A stretch of 8,036 nucleotides of DNA, taken from contig DDKG01000290.1 in assembly GCA_002339265.1 (NCBI GenBank), forward strand, positions 1 to 8,036, read 5' to 3'. This document shows, in pieces, positions 1-6,272 of this stretch; within the stretch, counting starts at the first letter, position 1, and each line of letters begins with the position of its first letter. Source of the stretch: Massilia sp. UBA2604. Lineage in GTDB: Bacteria > Pseudomonadota > Gammaproteobacteria > Burkholderiales > Burkholderiaceae_D. A program made the position numbers and the translations under genes. The notes under the pieces were generated by a model. It did no database searches. It was not told the DNA's origin and was given only the letters and a program-made list of their open reading frames with translations.

Positions 1-871
1 GGCCCGTCACCTGGTCGACCAGGAAGGGGCCGGTGGGCACGATGGTGCTGAACTGGCGCACGCCGTTCACATACAGGTCGACGCTGCTGGGCACCACGGC
101 CGAACCGGCGACCGAGGCCACAGGAAAGGTCACCAGGTCGGGCCGCAATTCGAAATTGCGGCGCCATTCGATGCCGCCCAGGCGCATGGCGCGGGTCCAG
201 CTGAGCGCCGGAGCAACGGTGTCGCCCACCTGCCAGGTCGACAGATTGTCCTGCGACGAGCGCACCCAGCTGGTGTCGTAGCGGGTATAGCCACGCCCTT
301 CTCCCCGCAATATGGCGGCGCCGGTGCTGTTGAGGGTTCCATGGCGGTCGAAATAGCGCAGGTCGAGCGTGCCGGCCAGCGAGCGCGAGCTGCTCTGGCC
401 GAACAGGTTGTAGTTGAGCAGCATGCCGCGGCTGGCCTGGGCCGGGCCGGTCTGGCGTACCGTGCGCGCGCTCAGCACACGCTGCTCGCGCAGGGCGTCG
501 GTAAGCGTCAGGGCGAGTGCCTGCCTTGCCGGGTCATACGCCCAGCGCATGCCGCGCACCTCGTCCAGCGAAAAATCGCTGCGCCCGGCCACGCCGAAGC
601 GGGCCGGGTCCAGGCCCAGCTCGCGCAGGCTCTCGACCGTCATGCGCAAAGTTGCCCCTAGCTGGAACACGGACACGATCTGGCCGGTCGGCTGGCCGTC
701 GATGCTGGTTTCAAGAAAGAGCTCGACCGGCTGCGCCGCCTCCGCGGATGCGGGCACGGGCGTCGGCTGCGCCACCTGCGCCGCCGCGGCGGCGATCGGG
801 GTCAGGCTCAGGGCCAGCAGGCAGGACGAGCGCAGCGCCCGCCATCGCGGGCGGCGGGTCAGGTGCTGCAC
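1..871 (-). CDS. Outer-membrane usher of archaic (Csu/SCPU-type) chaperone-usher pilus, N-terminal part
   Basis: Fimbrial ushers form the outer-membrane pore that accepts chaperone-subunit complexes and polymerises the pilus. I translated 290 codons by hand with no stop; the frame runs off position 1, so only the N-terminal third or so of a typical usher is present. Residues 1-31 look like a signal peptide: basic start (RRPRWRALR), hydrophobic CLLALSLTPIAAAAA, Ala-rich cleavage region. Next comes a periplasmic N-terminal domain (about 48-135; PVELFLETSIDGQ, VESLRELGLDP). The start of the beta-barrel follows from about 150 (LLNYNLFGQ, TWQVGDTVAPALSWTRAMR, SSVDLYVNGVRQF). The start is GTG at 871, six nt after the chaperone stop and in the same frame; AGGGA at 882-886 is a plausible but rather distant ribosome site. 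No ATG gives a better start. It follows the SCPU pilin and chaperone genes in one operon. The usher assignment is firm; the archaic subtype rests on those neighbours. Confidence 0.9.
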   Translation of the reverse strand, partial: MQHLTRRPRWRALRSSCLLALSLTPIAAAAAQVAQPTPVPASAEAAQPVELFLETSIDGQPTGQIVSVFQLGATLRMTVESLRELGLDPARFGVAGRSDFSLDEVRGMRWAYDPARQALALTLTDALREQRVLSARTVRQTGPAQASRGMLLNYNLFGQSSSRSLAGTLDLRYFDRHGTLNSTGAAILRGEGRGYTRYDTSWVRSSQDNLSTWQVGDTVAPALSWTRAMRLGGIEWRRNFELRPDLVTFPVASVAGSAVVPSSVDLYVNGVRQFSTIVPTGPFLVDQVTG

Positions 872-877
872 GGTGAA

Positions 878-1627
878 TCAGTCCCTGGCGACGGCGGCGC
901 TGGCGGACTGGGGCCGGGTGTTCACCGTGGCCTGGATCGCCAGCGGCGCCGGCAGGCCGGACGCCACGTCGGCCGGCAACTGCCATTCGCGGGCACGGTT
1001 CGGCAGCGCGTAGCCCAGCAGGCCCTTGGAGAGTTCGACGTCGCGCCCGCCGATGCGTACGCTGGTGGCGCCGATCTGGGCGTGCAGGTTGCCGGCGTTG
1101 AAGGCGCGCAGGTGCCAGGCGCCGTCACGCTGGAAGGTGCTCCACTCGAGCTTGGGCGCGGCCTGGCCGTCGGCCGGCAGCACGAAGGCCGGCACCGAAT
1201 ACTGGAGGCGGATCGCGACATTGCCCTGCTGGTCGTCGCCACGCGGGAGTTCGTCGATGAGGATGCGGTAGGTCTGCTCGGCGCCGCCGGGGGCGGCTTG
1301 CGCGCCGGCGCGGCGCACCAGGCGGATGGTCTGGGTGCTGTTGGGGGCGACCTCGATCACCGGCGGGCTGGCCACCAGCTGGGTGGTCGGGCTCAGGGCG
1401 TCGTTGCCGTCACGCTGGTCCCAGGCATAGACGCGCACCTGGCCGTACAGCGGCGTATCGCCATTGTTCTGGAGCTGGATGCCGGCCGCGTTCTGGCCCG
1501 GCTGGAAGCTGATCGAGACCGGCGAAATCTGCAGGTTGGCGCCTTGCGCCAGCGTGCCGGCGCCCAGGACCAGGGACAAGGCTGTAAAGCGGGCCGCTGC
1601 GATGGCGGCGCGGCGAAGACTCCGCAT
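878..1627 (-). CDS. Periplasmic pilus assembly chaperone (archaic/Csu type)
   Basis: This protein caps and folds pilin subunits in the periplasm and hands them to the usher. It has 249 residues from the ATG at 1627. A GTG two codons upstream (1633) is also open, but GGAG at 1633-1636 sits 5 nt before the ATG and overlaps the GTG, so ATG is chosen. Residues 1-29 form a signal peptide (RSLRRAAIAAARF, then ALSLVLGAGTLAQG). The N-terminal immunoglobulin-like domain shows the family pattern: LQISPVSISFQPGQ near 32-45, IQLQNNGDTP near 50-59, VIEVAPNSTQTIRLVRR near 90-106 with the conserved Arg, and YRILIDELP near 120-128, followed by SVPAFVLP before domain 2. The length matches the family. It starts 12 nt after the SCPU pilin stop, and its TGA is 6 nt before the usher GTG, so the three genes are very probably co-transcribed. 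SCPU neighbours suggest the archaic class rather than the classical PapD class. Confidence 0.93.
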   Translation of the reverse strand: MRSLRRAAIAAARFTALSLVLGAGTLAQGANLQISPVSISFQPGQNAAGIQLQNNGDTPLYGQVRVYAWDQRDGNDALSPTTQLVASPPVIEVAPNSTQTIRLVRRAGAQAAPGGAEQTYRILIDELPRGDDQQGNVAIRLQYSVPAFVLPADGQAAPKLEWSTFQRDGAWHLRAFNAGNLHAQIGATSVRIGGRDVELSKGLLGYALPNRAREWQLPADVASGLPAPLAIQATVNTRPQSASAAVARD

Positions 1628-1639
1628 GCACACTCCAGT

Positions 1640-2149
1640 TTAGAAATAAACGGATGCCGTGATTTGCGACTTGTAGTTGTCCGGCGTCGGCGCATTCTGC
1701 ACCGGGATCTCGCCGTACACCGTCAGGGTCTGCTTGTCGCCGTTTCCAGTGCCGGCCAGGGTGTCGGTGCCCTGGGTATTGCCCCACAGGCCCGCGCCCG
1801 GCGAACGGTACAGGTTGAACTTCACTTTATCGGTATTCGCGCCGCTGCTGCCCGACAGGAAACGCGTCGTGCCGCTCGAGCCGGCGCCGGTACCGGCATC
1901 CAGGCCCACATTGTAAGGCGTAGTGTTGGTGCATGTCACAGTCAAGTTCGATTGACCGTTCTTGGCCGACGTGATCAGGCCGGTCTGGCCGAAGTCGAGG
2001 CTGGTCGCGGTGACGGTGCAGTCGGCCACGACGCTCATCGTCACGTCGAACTTGGCGGTGGCCGGGCTGGCGGCGTATGCGGTGGTGAAAGGCATGACAG
2101 CGGCCAGGACAGCAGCCAATACGCGGTTACGGTTCGAGGTCGACATCAT
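1640..2149 (-). CDS. Spore coat U (SCPU) domain pilin subunit
   Basis: This is a secreted protein of 169 residues in the SCPU family, whose members are the subunits of archaic chaperone-usher pili such as Csu. Residues 1-26 form a signal peptide (NRNR, then VLAAVLAAVMPFTTAYA). The mature part has the family hallmarks: a Cys followed by LDFGQTG (Cys44), a second Cys (Cys73, TVTCTNTTPYNVGLDAG) likely disulfide-linked to the first, a Leu/Tyr strand (KVKFNLYRSPG), and a C-terminal strand ending in TASVYF. It is first in the operon, ahead of chaperone and usher, as expected of a major subunit. Two ATGs are adjacent; GGAG at 2158-2161 lies 8 nt before the first, so that one is chosen. Ser, Thr, Gly and Asn are abundant, as in extracellular subunits. 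Whether it is the shaft or an adaptor subunit cannot be told here; further SCPU genes may lie past the usher outside the window. Confidence 0.92.
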   Translation of the reverse strand: MMSTSNRNRVLAAVLAAVMPFTTAYAASPATAKFDVTMSVVADCTVTATSLDFGQTGLITSAKNGQSNLTVTCTNTTPYNVGLDAGTGAGSSGTTRFLSGSSGANTDKVKFNLYRSPGAGLWGNTQGTDTLAGTGNGDKQTLTVYGEIPVQNAPTPDNYKSQITASVYF

Positions 2150-2217
2150 TTTATTTTCTCCGGTGGGTCGAGGGCGCGATCACCATGATGCGCACAGAAT
2201 TGCTCAACTCGGAAAAT

Positions 2218-2245
2218 ATGATACCTCGTTTCCGTACGGAATCAA
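2218..2245 (-). promoter_or_regulatory. Candidate sigma-70 promoter of the pilus operon
   Basis: On the minus strand, TTGATT (2240-2245) is followed after 16 bp by TATCAT (2218-2223), a fair -35/-10 match. Transcription would start near 2211, leaving a leader of about 60 nt before the SCPU pilin ATG. The surrounding 2205-2320 stretch is clearly more AT-rich than the flanking genes. The spacer contains a perfect palindrome, listed separately. This is inferred from sequence only. Confidence 0.5.
2230..2241. promoter_or_regulatory. Perfect 12-bp palindrome TTCCGTACGGAA, possible operator
   Basis: TTCCGTACGGAA reads identically on both strands. It lies in the spacer of the candidate pilus-operon promoter and overlaps the -35 box by two bases. 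A dimeric repressor bound there would block RNA polymerase. CGTTTCCG (2227-2234), which overlaps its left arm, recurs inverted at 2326-2333 near the glpK stop. I do not recognise the regulator, and a palindrome of this size can occur by chance. Confidence 0.35.
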
Positions 2246-2255
2246 ACTGGTTTCA

Positions 2256-2285
2256 TCAATTTTGCTGACTGTTTCAATTTTGCTG
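2256..2285. repeat. Two direct 12-bp repeats upstream of the pilus promoter
   Basis: TCAATTTTGCTG occurs exactly at 2256-2267 and again at 2274-2285, with starts 18 bp apart. The copies lie just upstream (higher coordinates, minus-strand sense) of the candidate -35 box, where activators commonly bind. The 18-bp period is not a whole number of helical turns, so two monomers would not sit on exactly the same face. Function is unknown. Confidence 0.45.
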
Positions 2286-2335
2286 TTTTTATGCAACGCT
2301 GTGGTCGAAATACTACAAACCGGCTCGGAAACGCA

Positions 2336-3829
2336 TCAGCTGTCGGGCGTGGCCCAGGAACGCGCATGCGCGACCGCCCGCGCCCAGCGCGCCAGCAGTT
2401 CGTCACGGCGGCCGGCGTCCATGCGCGGCGCATAGCGGCGCTCGACCTGCCATTGCGCCTCGATCGCTTCCAGCGAGTCCCAGTAGCCGCAGGCCAGGCC
2501 GGCCAGGTAGGCCGCGCCCAGGGCCGTGGTCTCGGTGACGCGCGGACGCACCACCTCGACGCCCAGCAGGTCGGCCTGGAACTGCATCAGCAAGTCGTTG
2601 CGGGCGGCCCCGCCGTCAGCGCGCAGCTCGGTGACGGCGCAGGCGGCATCCTTCTGCATCGCGGCCAGCAGCTCGGCGCTCTGGTAGGCGATGGCTTCGA
2701 CCGCGGCGCGCGCGATGTGGGCAGCGCTCGTGCCGCGCGTCATGCCGACGATGGTGCCGCGCGCATACGGATCCCAGTGCGGCGCCCCCAAACCCGTGAA
2801 CGCCGGCACCAGCATCACCCCGCCGCTGTCGGGCACGCTGGTGGCGAGGGCTTCGACATCGCTCGACTGGCGAATGATGCCCAGGCCGTCACGGAGCCAT
2901 TGAACGGTGGCGCCGCCCATGAAGACGCTGCCCTCGAGCAGGTAATCGGTGCGGCCCCCGACCGTCCAGCCGACCGTCGCCAGCAGGCGGTTGTGGGAGA
3001 CCGGCGCGGTGTCCCCCGCATGCATCAGCATGAAGCAGCCGGTGCCGTAGGTATTCTTGACCAGGCCCTTGCGGTGGCAGGCCTGTCCGAAGGTGGCGGC
3101 CTGCTGGTCGCCGGCGATGCCGGCGACCGGGATCGCATGGCCGAACCACTCCTCGGCCGCCAGCCCGACCGTGCCGGCGCTGGGGACGACCTCGGGCAGC
3201 AGCGCGCGCGGGATGTCGAACAGCGCCAGCAGGTCGTCGTCCCAAGCCAGCTTGTGAATATTGAACAGCATCGTGCGCGCGGCATTGCTGGTGTCGGTGA
3301 CGTGGCGGCCGCACAGGCGATAGACCAGCCAGCTGTCGACGGTGCCGAAGGCCAGCTCGCCCTTCTCGGCGCGGCTGCGCGCGCCGGGAACGTGGTCCAG
3401 CAGCCATTGCAGCTTGGTGGCGGAAAAATAGGCGTCGATCTCGAGGCCGGTGCGTTCCTGGATCAGTGGAGCACGGCCCGCTTCGCGCAGGCGGTCGCAG
3501 GCCCCGGCGGTGCGCCGGTCTTGCCACACGATGGCATTGGCCACCGGTGCGCCGGTGGCGCGGTCCCACAGCAGCGTGGTCTCGCGCTGGTTGGCGATGC
3601 CGATCGCGGCGACCTGGGAGGCTTTGACGCCGCTTTGCGCCAGCGCTTCGCGTGCGCAGGCGAGCTGACTGTGCCAGATGTCGAGCGGGTCGTGCTCGAC
3701 CCAGCCGGGCTGGGGAAAATATTGGGGATACTCTCGCTGGCAGCTGGCGACCGGCATGCCGGCGCGGTCGAACAGGATGGCGCGCGAGCTGGTCGTGCCC
3801 TGGTCGAGGGCGAGGATGTATTGAGTCAA
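2336..3829 (-). CDS. glpK: Glycerol kinase
   Basis: Glycerol kinase phosphorylates glycerol with ATP to sn-glycerol 3-phosphate in the cytoplasm, trapping glycerol for catabolism and lipid synthesis. The 497 residues are close to the roughly 500 of the E. coli enzyme. The FGGY kinase fold is complete: phosphate loop DQGTTSSR (9-16), glycerol-binding Arg82/Glu83 in ANQRET and Tyr134 in IDAYFSATK, catalytic-base Asp241 in [13 protein letters not shown], and nucleotide-site features in the C-terminal half ([31 protein letters not shown]). The start is TTG at 3829: GGAG (3836-3839) is 6 nt upstream, and the next in-frame Met would delete the DQGTTSSR loop. No glpF, glpD or glpR is visible. It lies downstream of rnpB on the same strand with about 95 nt between them, so its own promoter is not obvious. 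The pilus operon follows on the same strand after 186 bp, with no clear intrinsic terminator. Confidence 0.98.
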   Translation of the reverse strand: MTQYILALDQGTTSSRAILFDRAGMPVASCQREYPQYFPQPGWVEHDPLDIWHSQLACAREALAQSGVKASQVAAIGIANQRETTLLWDRATGAPVANAIVWQDRRTAGACDRLREAGRAPLIQERTGLEIDAYFSATKLQWLLDHVPGARSRAEKGELAFGTVDSWLVYRLCGRHVTDTSNAARTMLFNIHKLAWDDDLLALFDIPRALLPEVVPSAGTVGLAAEEWFGHAIPVAGIAGDQQAATFGQACHRKGLVKNTYGTGCFMLMHAGDTAPVSHNRLLATVGWTVGGRTDYLLEGSVFMGGATVQWLRDGLGIIRQSSDVEALATSVPDSGGVMLVPAFTGLGAPHWDPYARGTIVGMTRGTSAAHIARAAVEAIAYQSAELLAAMQKDAACAVTELRADGGAARNDLLMQFQADLLGVEVVRPRVTETTALGAAYLAGLACGYWDSLEAIEAQWQVERRYAPRMDAGRRDELLARWARAVAHARSWATPDS

Positions 3830-3835
3830 TCGTGT

Positions 3836-3839
3836 CTCC
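3836..3839 (-). promoter_or_regulatory. Ribosome binding site fixing the TTG start of glpK
   Basis: GGAG on the minus strand is followed by six bases (ACACGA) and then TTG ACT CAA, which encodes the conserved glycerol kinase N-terminus. No ATG or GTG in this frame is better placed, so this site decides in favour of the non-ATG start. Confidence 0.7.
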
Positions 3840-3889
3840 GGACAGCGCGGCCGGCGCGGAACGCGAGGCTAGCGGTCCGGTCGACCGTC

Positions 3890-3915
3890 GATGACGCACG
3901 CAGATGACGTACGCC
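3890..3915. repeat. Tandem 13-bp repeat between rnpB and glpK
   Basis: GATGACGCACGCA (3890-3902) is followed directly by GATGACGTACGCC (3903-3915), matching at 11 of 13 positions. A 10-bp palindrome, CGGTCGACCG, lies next to it at 3878-3887. The block occupies most of the spacer between the 3' end of rnpB and the glpK start. It could be a regulator site for glpK or a relic of slippage; no known operator is recognised. Confidence 0.5.
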
Positions 3916-3924
3916 GGGAATTAT

Positions 3925-4273
3925 GTGTAAAGCAGGCCGATAGGCCGGATTCTGTGTAACGCCACCTTGCGGCGGCGCATGGACAGCCATTCCTCTAGGC
4001 GCTGGATTACTCCAGCGCTCAAGCTTCCTACCCGCACGCTCCGCGAGCAACATCAACGCGTGCCTATTTGGAATTGCTCCAGGTGGAGGTTACCGCGTTT
4101 CACCGTAACTTAATACGCTCGTCTCTGTGGCCCTATTCCTCGCCTTATACCGCTGGCTTGCGCCAGGCGGCTTTCGGCGGACGGCCGTTAACCGTCACCC
4201 CGCTCTGTGGAGTCCGGACCTTCCTCCCGTCCACGACCTTGCGGCGTGGACCAGCGACTGTCTGGCCTGCTTC
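3925..4273 (-). ncRNA. rnpB: RNase P RNA, class A (M1-type)
   Basis: This is the catalytic RNA of ribonuclease P, which with the RnpA protein cuts 5' leaders from pre-tRNAs. Read on the minus strand it shows the conserved elements in order. The 5' end GAAGCAGGCC pairs with GGCCTGCTTT (3929-3938) to form P1. The CR-I block GAGGAAGGTCCGGACTCC lies within about 4207-4226. ACAGAGACGAGC is the CR-II-like element. Then come GGTAACCTCCACC and CCAAATAGG (4063-4071), GGGTAGG (4027-4033), GAGGAATG, and AGAATCC (3947-3953), which pairs with CR-I to build P4. The length is about 349 nt against 377 in E. coli. The 5' end is placed at the first P1 base and the 3' end is approximate. It is divergent from the TPP-enzyme gene and upstream of glpK. 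No clear U-tract terminator follows it. The P15 loop region has no GGU, unlike E. coli. Confidence 0.97.
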
Positions 4274-4281
4274 ACGGTGTC

Positions 4282-4287
4282 ATTGTA
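4282..4287 (-). promoter_or_regulatory. Candidate -10 box of rnpB
   Basis: TACAAT on the minus strand ends eight bases before the first base of the RNase P RNA, a fitting distance for a sigma-70 -10 element. The sequence 16-17 bp further upstream is GC-rich and gives no good -35 match, so only the -10 is claimed. Confidence 0.5.
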
Positions 4288-4305
4288 ACCGATTGCGCGA
4301 TATCG

Positions 4306-4363
4306 GCGGTGGCGGCCGGATACCGACAGGATCCGGATCGCGGCCGCCGCTGCGCCGTTTTTT
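4306..4363 (+). terminator. Terminator-like hairpin with T6 tract on the plus strand
   Basis: GGCGGCCG (4311-4318) pairs perfectly with CGGCCGCC (4341-4348). The stem can extend outward to 4306/4353 with two G-U pairs. The loop contains the palindrome GATCCGGATC (4330-4339). Six T follow at 4358-4363, after four more bases (GCCG). This has the form of an intrinsic terminator for plus-strand transcription, although the loop is larger than usual. No plus-strand gene precedes it, since the upstream DNA is rnpB on the minus strand. It may stop antisense transcription or act in a leader of the TPP-enzyme gene. On the minus strand no T tract follows the stem. Confidence 0.4.
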
Positions 4364-4411
4364 CTGTAATTTGATGTCGCCATTTCAAAAGCCGTTCCCG
4401 GGCCGCTCACC

Positions 4412-4417
4412 TAGAAT
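4412..4417 (+). promoter_or_regulatory. Weak candidate -10 box of the TPP-enzyme gene
   Basis: TAGAAT sits 36 bases before the ATG at 4454 and would give a leader of about 30 nt. No convincing -35 element lies 16-18 bp upstream and no TG extension is present, so the call is tentative. Confidence 0.25.
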
Positions 4418-4453
4418 GCCGGGAAAGCCTCTTTGACAAGGACGACAGCCCCC

Positions 4454-6160
4454 ATGCCCTCCCCTTCCCCGCACCCATCCCGCAGCGGCGGCCAGCTCCT
4501 GGTCGACGCGCTTGCCGTCCACGGCGTCGACACCGCCTTCGGTGTCCCCGGCGAAAGCTACCTGGACGTGCTCGATGCGCTGCACGACTCGAACATCCGT
4601 TTCGTGATCAACCGCCAGGAAGGGGGCGCGGCATTCATGGCCGAGGCCTACGGCAAGATGACCGGCAAGCCCGGCATCTGCTTCGTCACCCGCGGTCCCG
4701 GCGCCACCAATGCCTCGATCGGCGTGCACACCGCCTTCCAGGACTCGACCCCGATGATCCTGTTCATCGGCCAGGTCGGCAACGACTTCGTCGACCGCGA
4801 AGCTTTCCAGGAAATCGACTACCGCCGCATGTATGGCCAGATGGCGAAATGGGTGGCCCAGATCGACCGCGCCGACCGCATTCCCGAATATATGGCGCGC
4901 GCCTTCCAGGTAGCCACCAGCGGCCGTCCCGGCCCGGTGGTGCTGGCGCTGCCGGAAGACATGCTGGTATCGACCGCGGAAGTCGCCAACACCCGCCCCT
5001 ACCAGCCGTCGCACGGCGCGCCGTCGAACGAGCAGATCGCCCGCCTGCGCGCGATGCTGGAAGAAGCTCAGCGCCCGATCGTGCTGCTGGGCGGCGGCAC
5101 CTGGAACGCGCAGGCCTGCGCCGACCTGGCCCGCTTCGCCGAAGCCAACCACTTGCCGGTGGGCTGCACCTTCCGCTTCCAGGACCTGCTCGACAACGCC
5201 CACCCGAACTACGTCGGCGACGTCGGCATCGGCATCAATCCGAAACTCGCCGCGCGCGTGAAAGAGGCCGACCTGGTGATCGCCATCGGCCCGCGCCTGG
5301 GCGAGATGACGACCGGCGGCTACACGCTGCTCGATTCGCCGGTGCCGCGCCAGCGCCTGGTCCACATCCATCCGGACCCGGAAGAACTGGGCAGCGTCTA
5401 CCAGGCGGAATTGATGATCGCCAGCGGCATGCCGCAAGCCTGCGCCATGCTGGCCGCGATGGAGCCAAGCGACGCGTCGGCCTGGCAAGACAGCGTGGCC
5501 GAAGCCAAGTCTGAGCTGGCTGCCTGGCAGGCCCAGCCCGCGCTGCTGAAGGAAGGCGTGCCGCTCGACCTGTGGCAGGTGGTGCAGGACTTGATGGACC
5601 AGCTGCCGCACGACGCCATCATCACCAACGGCGCCGGCAACTACGCCTCCTGGGCCCACCGCTTCTACCGCTACGGCGGCATGCGCACTCAATTAGCGCC
5701 GACCAATGGCGCGATGGGATACGCCGTGCCGGCCGGCGTGGCGGCCAAAATCGTGTGGCCGGAGCGCGCCGTGGTGACCTTCGCCGGCGACGGCGAATTC
5801 ATGATGACGGGCCAGGAACTGGCGACCGCCGTCCAGTACGGCGCCGGCGTCGTGATCCTGGTGTTCAACAACAATATGTTCGGCACCATCCGCATGCACC
5901 AGGAGCGCACTTATCCTGGCCGCGTGTCGGGCACCGGCCTGCACAATCCGGACTTCGCGGCTCTCGCGCGCGCCTATGGCGGCCATGGCGAGGTCGTCGA
6001 CAAGACGGAAGACTTCGCGCCGGCGCTGCGCCGCGCGCTCGAGCACGCGGAACAACAGAACCTGCCCGCCGTGATCGAGCTGCGCTACGACGGCAACCTG
6101 ATCACGCCGAACGCCACCTTGGAGACGATCCGCAAGCAGGCGGAAAGCGCAAAAAAATGA
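4454..6160 (+). CDS. Thiamine-diphosphate-dependent enzyme, acetolactate synthase large-subunit-like
   Basis: This 568-residue cytoplasmic protein has the full three-domain architecture of the acetolactate synthase/pyruvate oxidase superfamily. The N-terminal pyrimidine-binding domain (about 12-180) carries the catalytic Glu56 in NRQEGGAAFMAEAYGK, plus GPGATNASIGVHTAFQD and AFQEIDYRRMYG. A central domain spans about 190-335. The C-terminal pyrophosphate-binding domain (about 370-550) has the Mg/ThDP motif GDGEFMM (445-451), with the paired Asn (FNNN) near 472-474. The start chosen is ATG 4454, with AAGGA at 4438-4442 (11 nt spacing); TTG at 4433 is open in frame but adds an unremarkable TRTTAP stretch. 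Biosynthetic acetolactate synthase is usually followed by its small regulatory subunit gene; here ftsY follows, and the LGMHG-type motif near residues 255-260 reads VGDVGIG. I therefore do not call it ilvB. Decarboxylation or carboligation of a 2-oxoacid is likely; the substrate is unknown. Confidence 0.9.
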   Translation: MPSPSPHPSRSGGQLLVDALAVHGVDTAFGVPGESYLDVLDALHDSNIRFVINRQEGGAAFMAEAYGKMTGKPGICFVTRGPGATNASIGVHTAFQDSTPMILFIGQVGNDFVDREAFQEIDYRRMYGQMAKWVAQIDRADRIPEYMARAFQVATSGRPGPVVLALPEDMLVSTAEVANTRPYQPSHGAPSNEQIARLRAMLEEAQRPIVLLGGGTWNAQACADLARFAEANHLPVGCTFRFQDLLDNAHPNYVGDVGIGINPKLAARVKEADLVIAIGPRLGEMTTGGYTLLDSPVPRQRLVHIHPDPEELGSVYQAELMIASGMPQACAMLAAMEPSDASAWQDSVAEAKSELAAWQAQPALLKEGVPLDLWQVVQDLMDQLPHDAIITNGAGNYASWAHRFYRYGGMRTQLAPTNGAMGYAVPAGVAAKIVWPERAVVTFAGDGEFMMTGQELATAVQYGAGVVILVFNNNMFGTIRMHQERTYPGRVSGTGLHNPDFAALARAYGGHGEVVDKTEDFAPALRRALEHAEQQNLPAVIELRYDGNLITPNATLETIRKQAESAKK

Positions 6161-6165
6161 CCGCC

Positions 6166-6193
6166 GTCCGCGGGCGTGGTGGCGCCCGCGGGC
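6166..6193 (+). terminator. Hairpin after the TPP-enzyme gene, possible weak terminator
   Basis: CCGCGGGCG (6168-6176) and CGCCCGCGG (6183-6191) form a perfect 9-bp stem around TGGTGG, extendable by a G-U pair and a G-C pair. It begins 6 nt after the stop codon of the TPP-enzyme gene, the normal place for a terminator. No T tract follows, so termination efficiency is uncertain; Rho or partial read-through into ftsY is possible. Confidence 0.45.
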
Positions 6194-6228
6194 ACGCTCG
6201 TGCTCAAACCGGTTTCGTATTGCTGCTC

Positions 6229-6237
6229 TGGTAAAAT
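6229..6237 (+). promoter_or_regulatory. Extended -10 promoter candidate for ftsY
   Basis: TGGTAAAAT matches the extended -10 pattern (TG, one base, TAAAAT at 6232-6237), which can work with a poor -35 box; none is obvious here. Transcription would begin near 6244, giving a leader of about 57 nt before the ftsY ATG. It falls in the gap between the TPP-enzyme hairpin and ftsY, supporting separate transcription of ftsY-ftsE. Confidence 0.5.
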
Positions 6238-6255
6238 ATTCGCTAGTTTTTTCAT

Positions 6256-6272
6256 CGCCGGCCCCGCCGGCG
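6256..6272 (+). other. Short GC stem-loop in the ftsY leader
   Basis: CGCCGGC and GCCGGCG form a perfect 7-bp stem with a CCC loop. If transcription starts near 6244, the stem-loop lies near the 5' end of the message, 28 nt before the ATG, and could influence stability or translation. No Shine-Dalgarno-like sequence is seen between it and the ATG. Confidence 0.35.

Noticed and set aside
863..2188. Long plus-strand open frame of 441 codons opposite the pilin and chaperone
   Set aside because: Its translation is Gly/Ala/Arg-rich with no recognisable domain, and it lies antisense to two genes with clear family motifs and signal peptides. High GC makes such shadows common.
2286..2335. Intrinsic terminator after glpK
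   Set aside because: Neither a stable stem nor a T tract in the right orientation is visible on the minus strand after the glpK stop.
2291..3907. Plus-strand open frame of 538 codons opposite glpK
   Set aside because: It is the antisense of an intact glycerol kinase; its composition is Arg/Gly/Ala/Gln-rich and no domain is visible.
4068..4436. Plus-strand open frame of 122 codons over rnpB and its promoter
   Set aside because: Most of it is the complement of conserved RNase P RNA structure, so the frame is fortuitous.
4290..4453. TPP riboswitch upstream of the ThDP-enzyme gene
   Set aside because: I looked for the conserved THI-box elements such as CTGAGA and did not find them. The gene uses ThDP rather than making it, so a riboswitch is not expected.
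4385..5692. Minus-strand open frame of 435 codons inside the TPP-enzyme gene
   Set aside because: It is antisense to a complete ThDP enzyme with all motifs; His/Val/Ala/Gly-rich composition is typical of a shadow frame.
6151..6157. A7 run at the end of the TPP-enzyme gene as a programmed slippage site
   Set aside because: It encodes the last lysines two codons before the stop; slippage would change only the tail and no downstream frame continues a recognisable domain.
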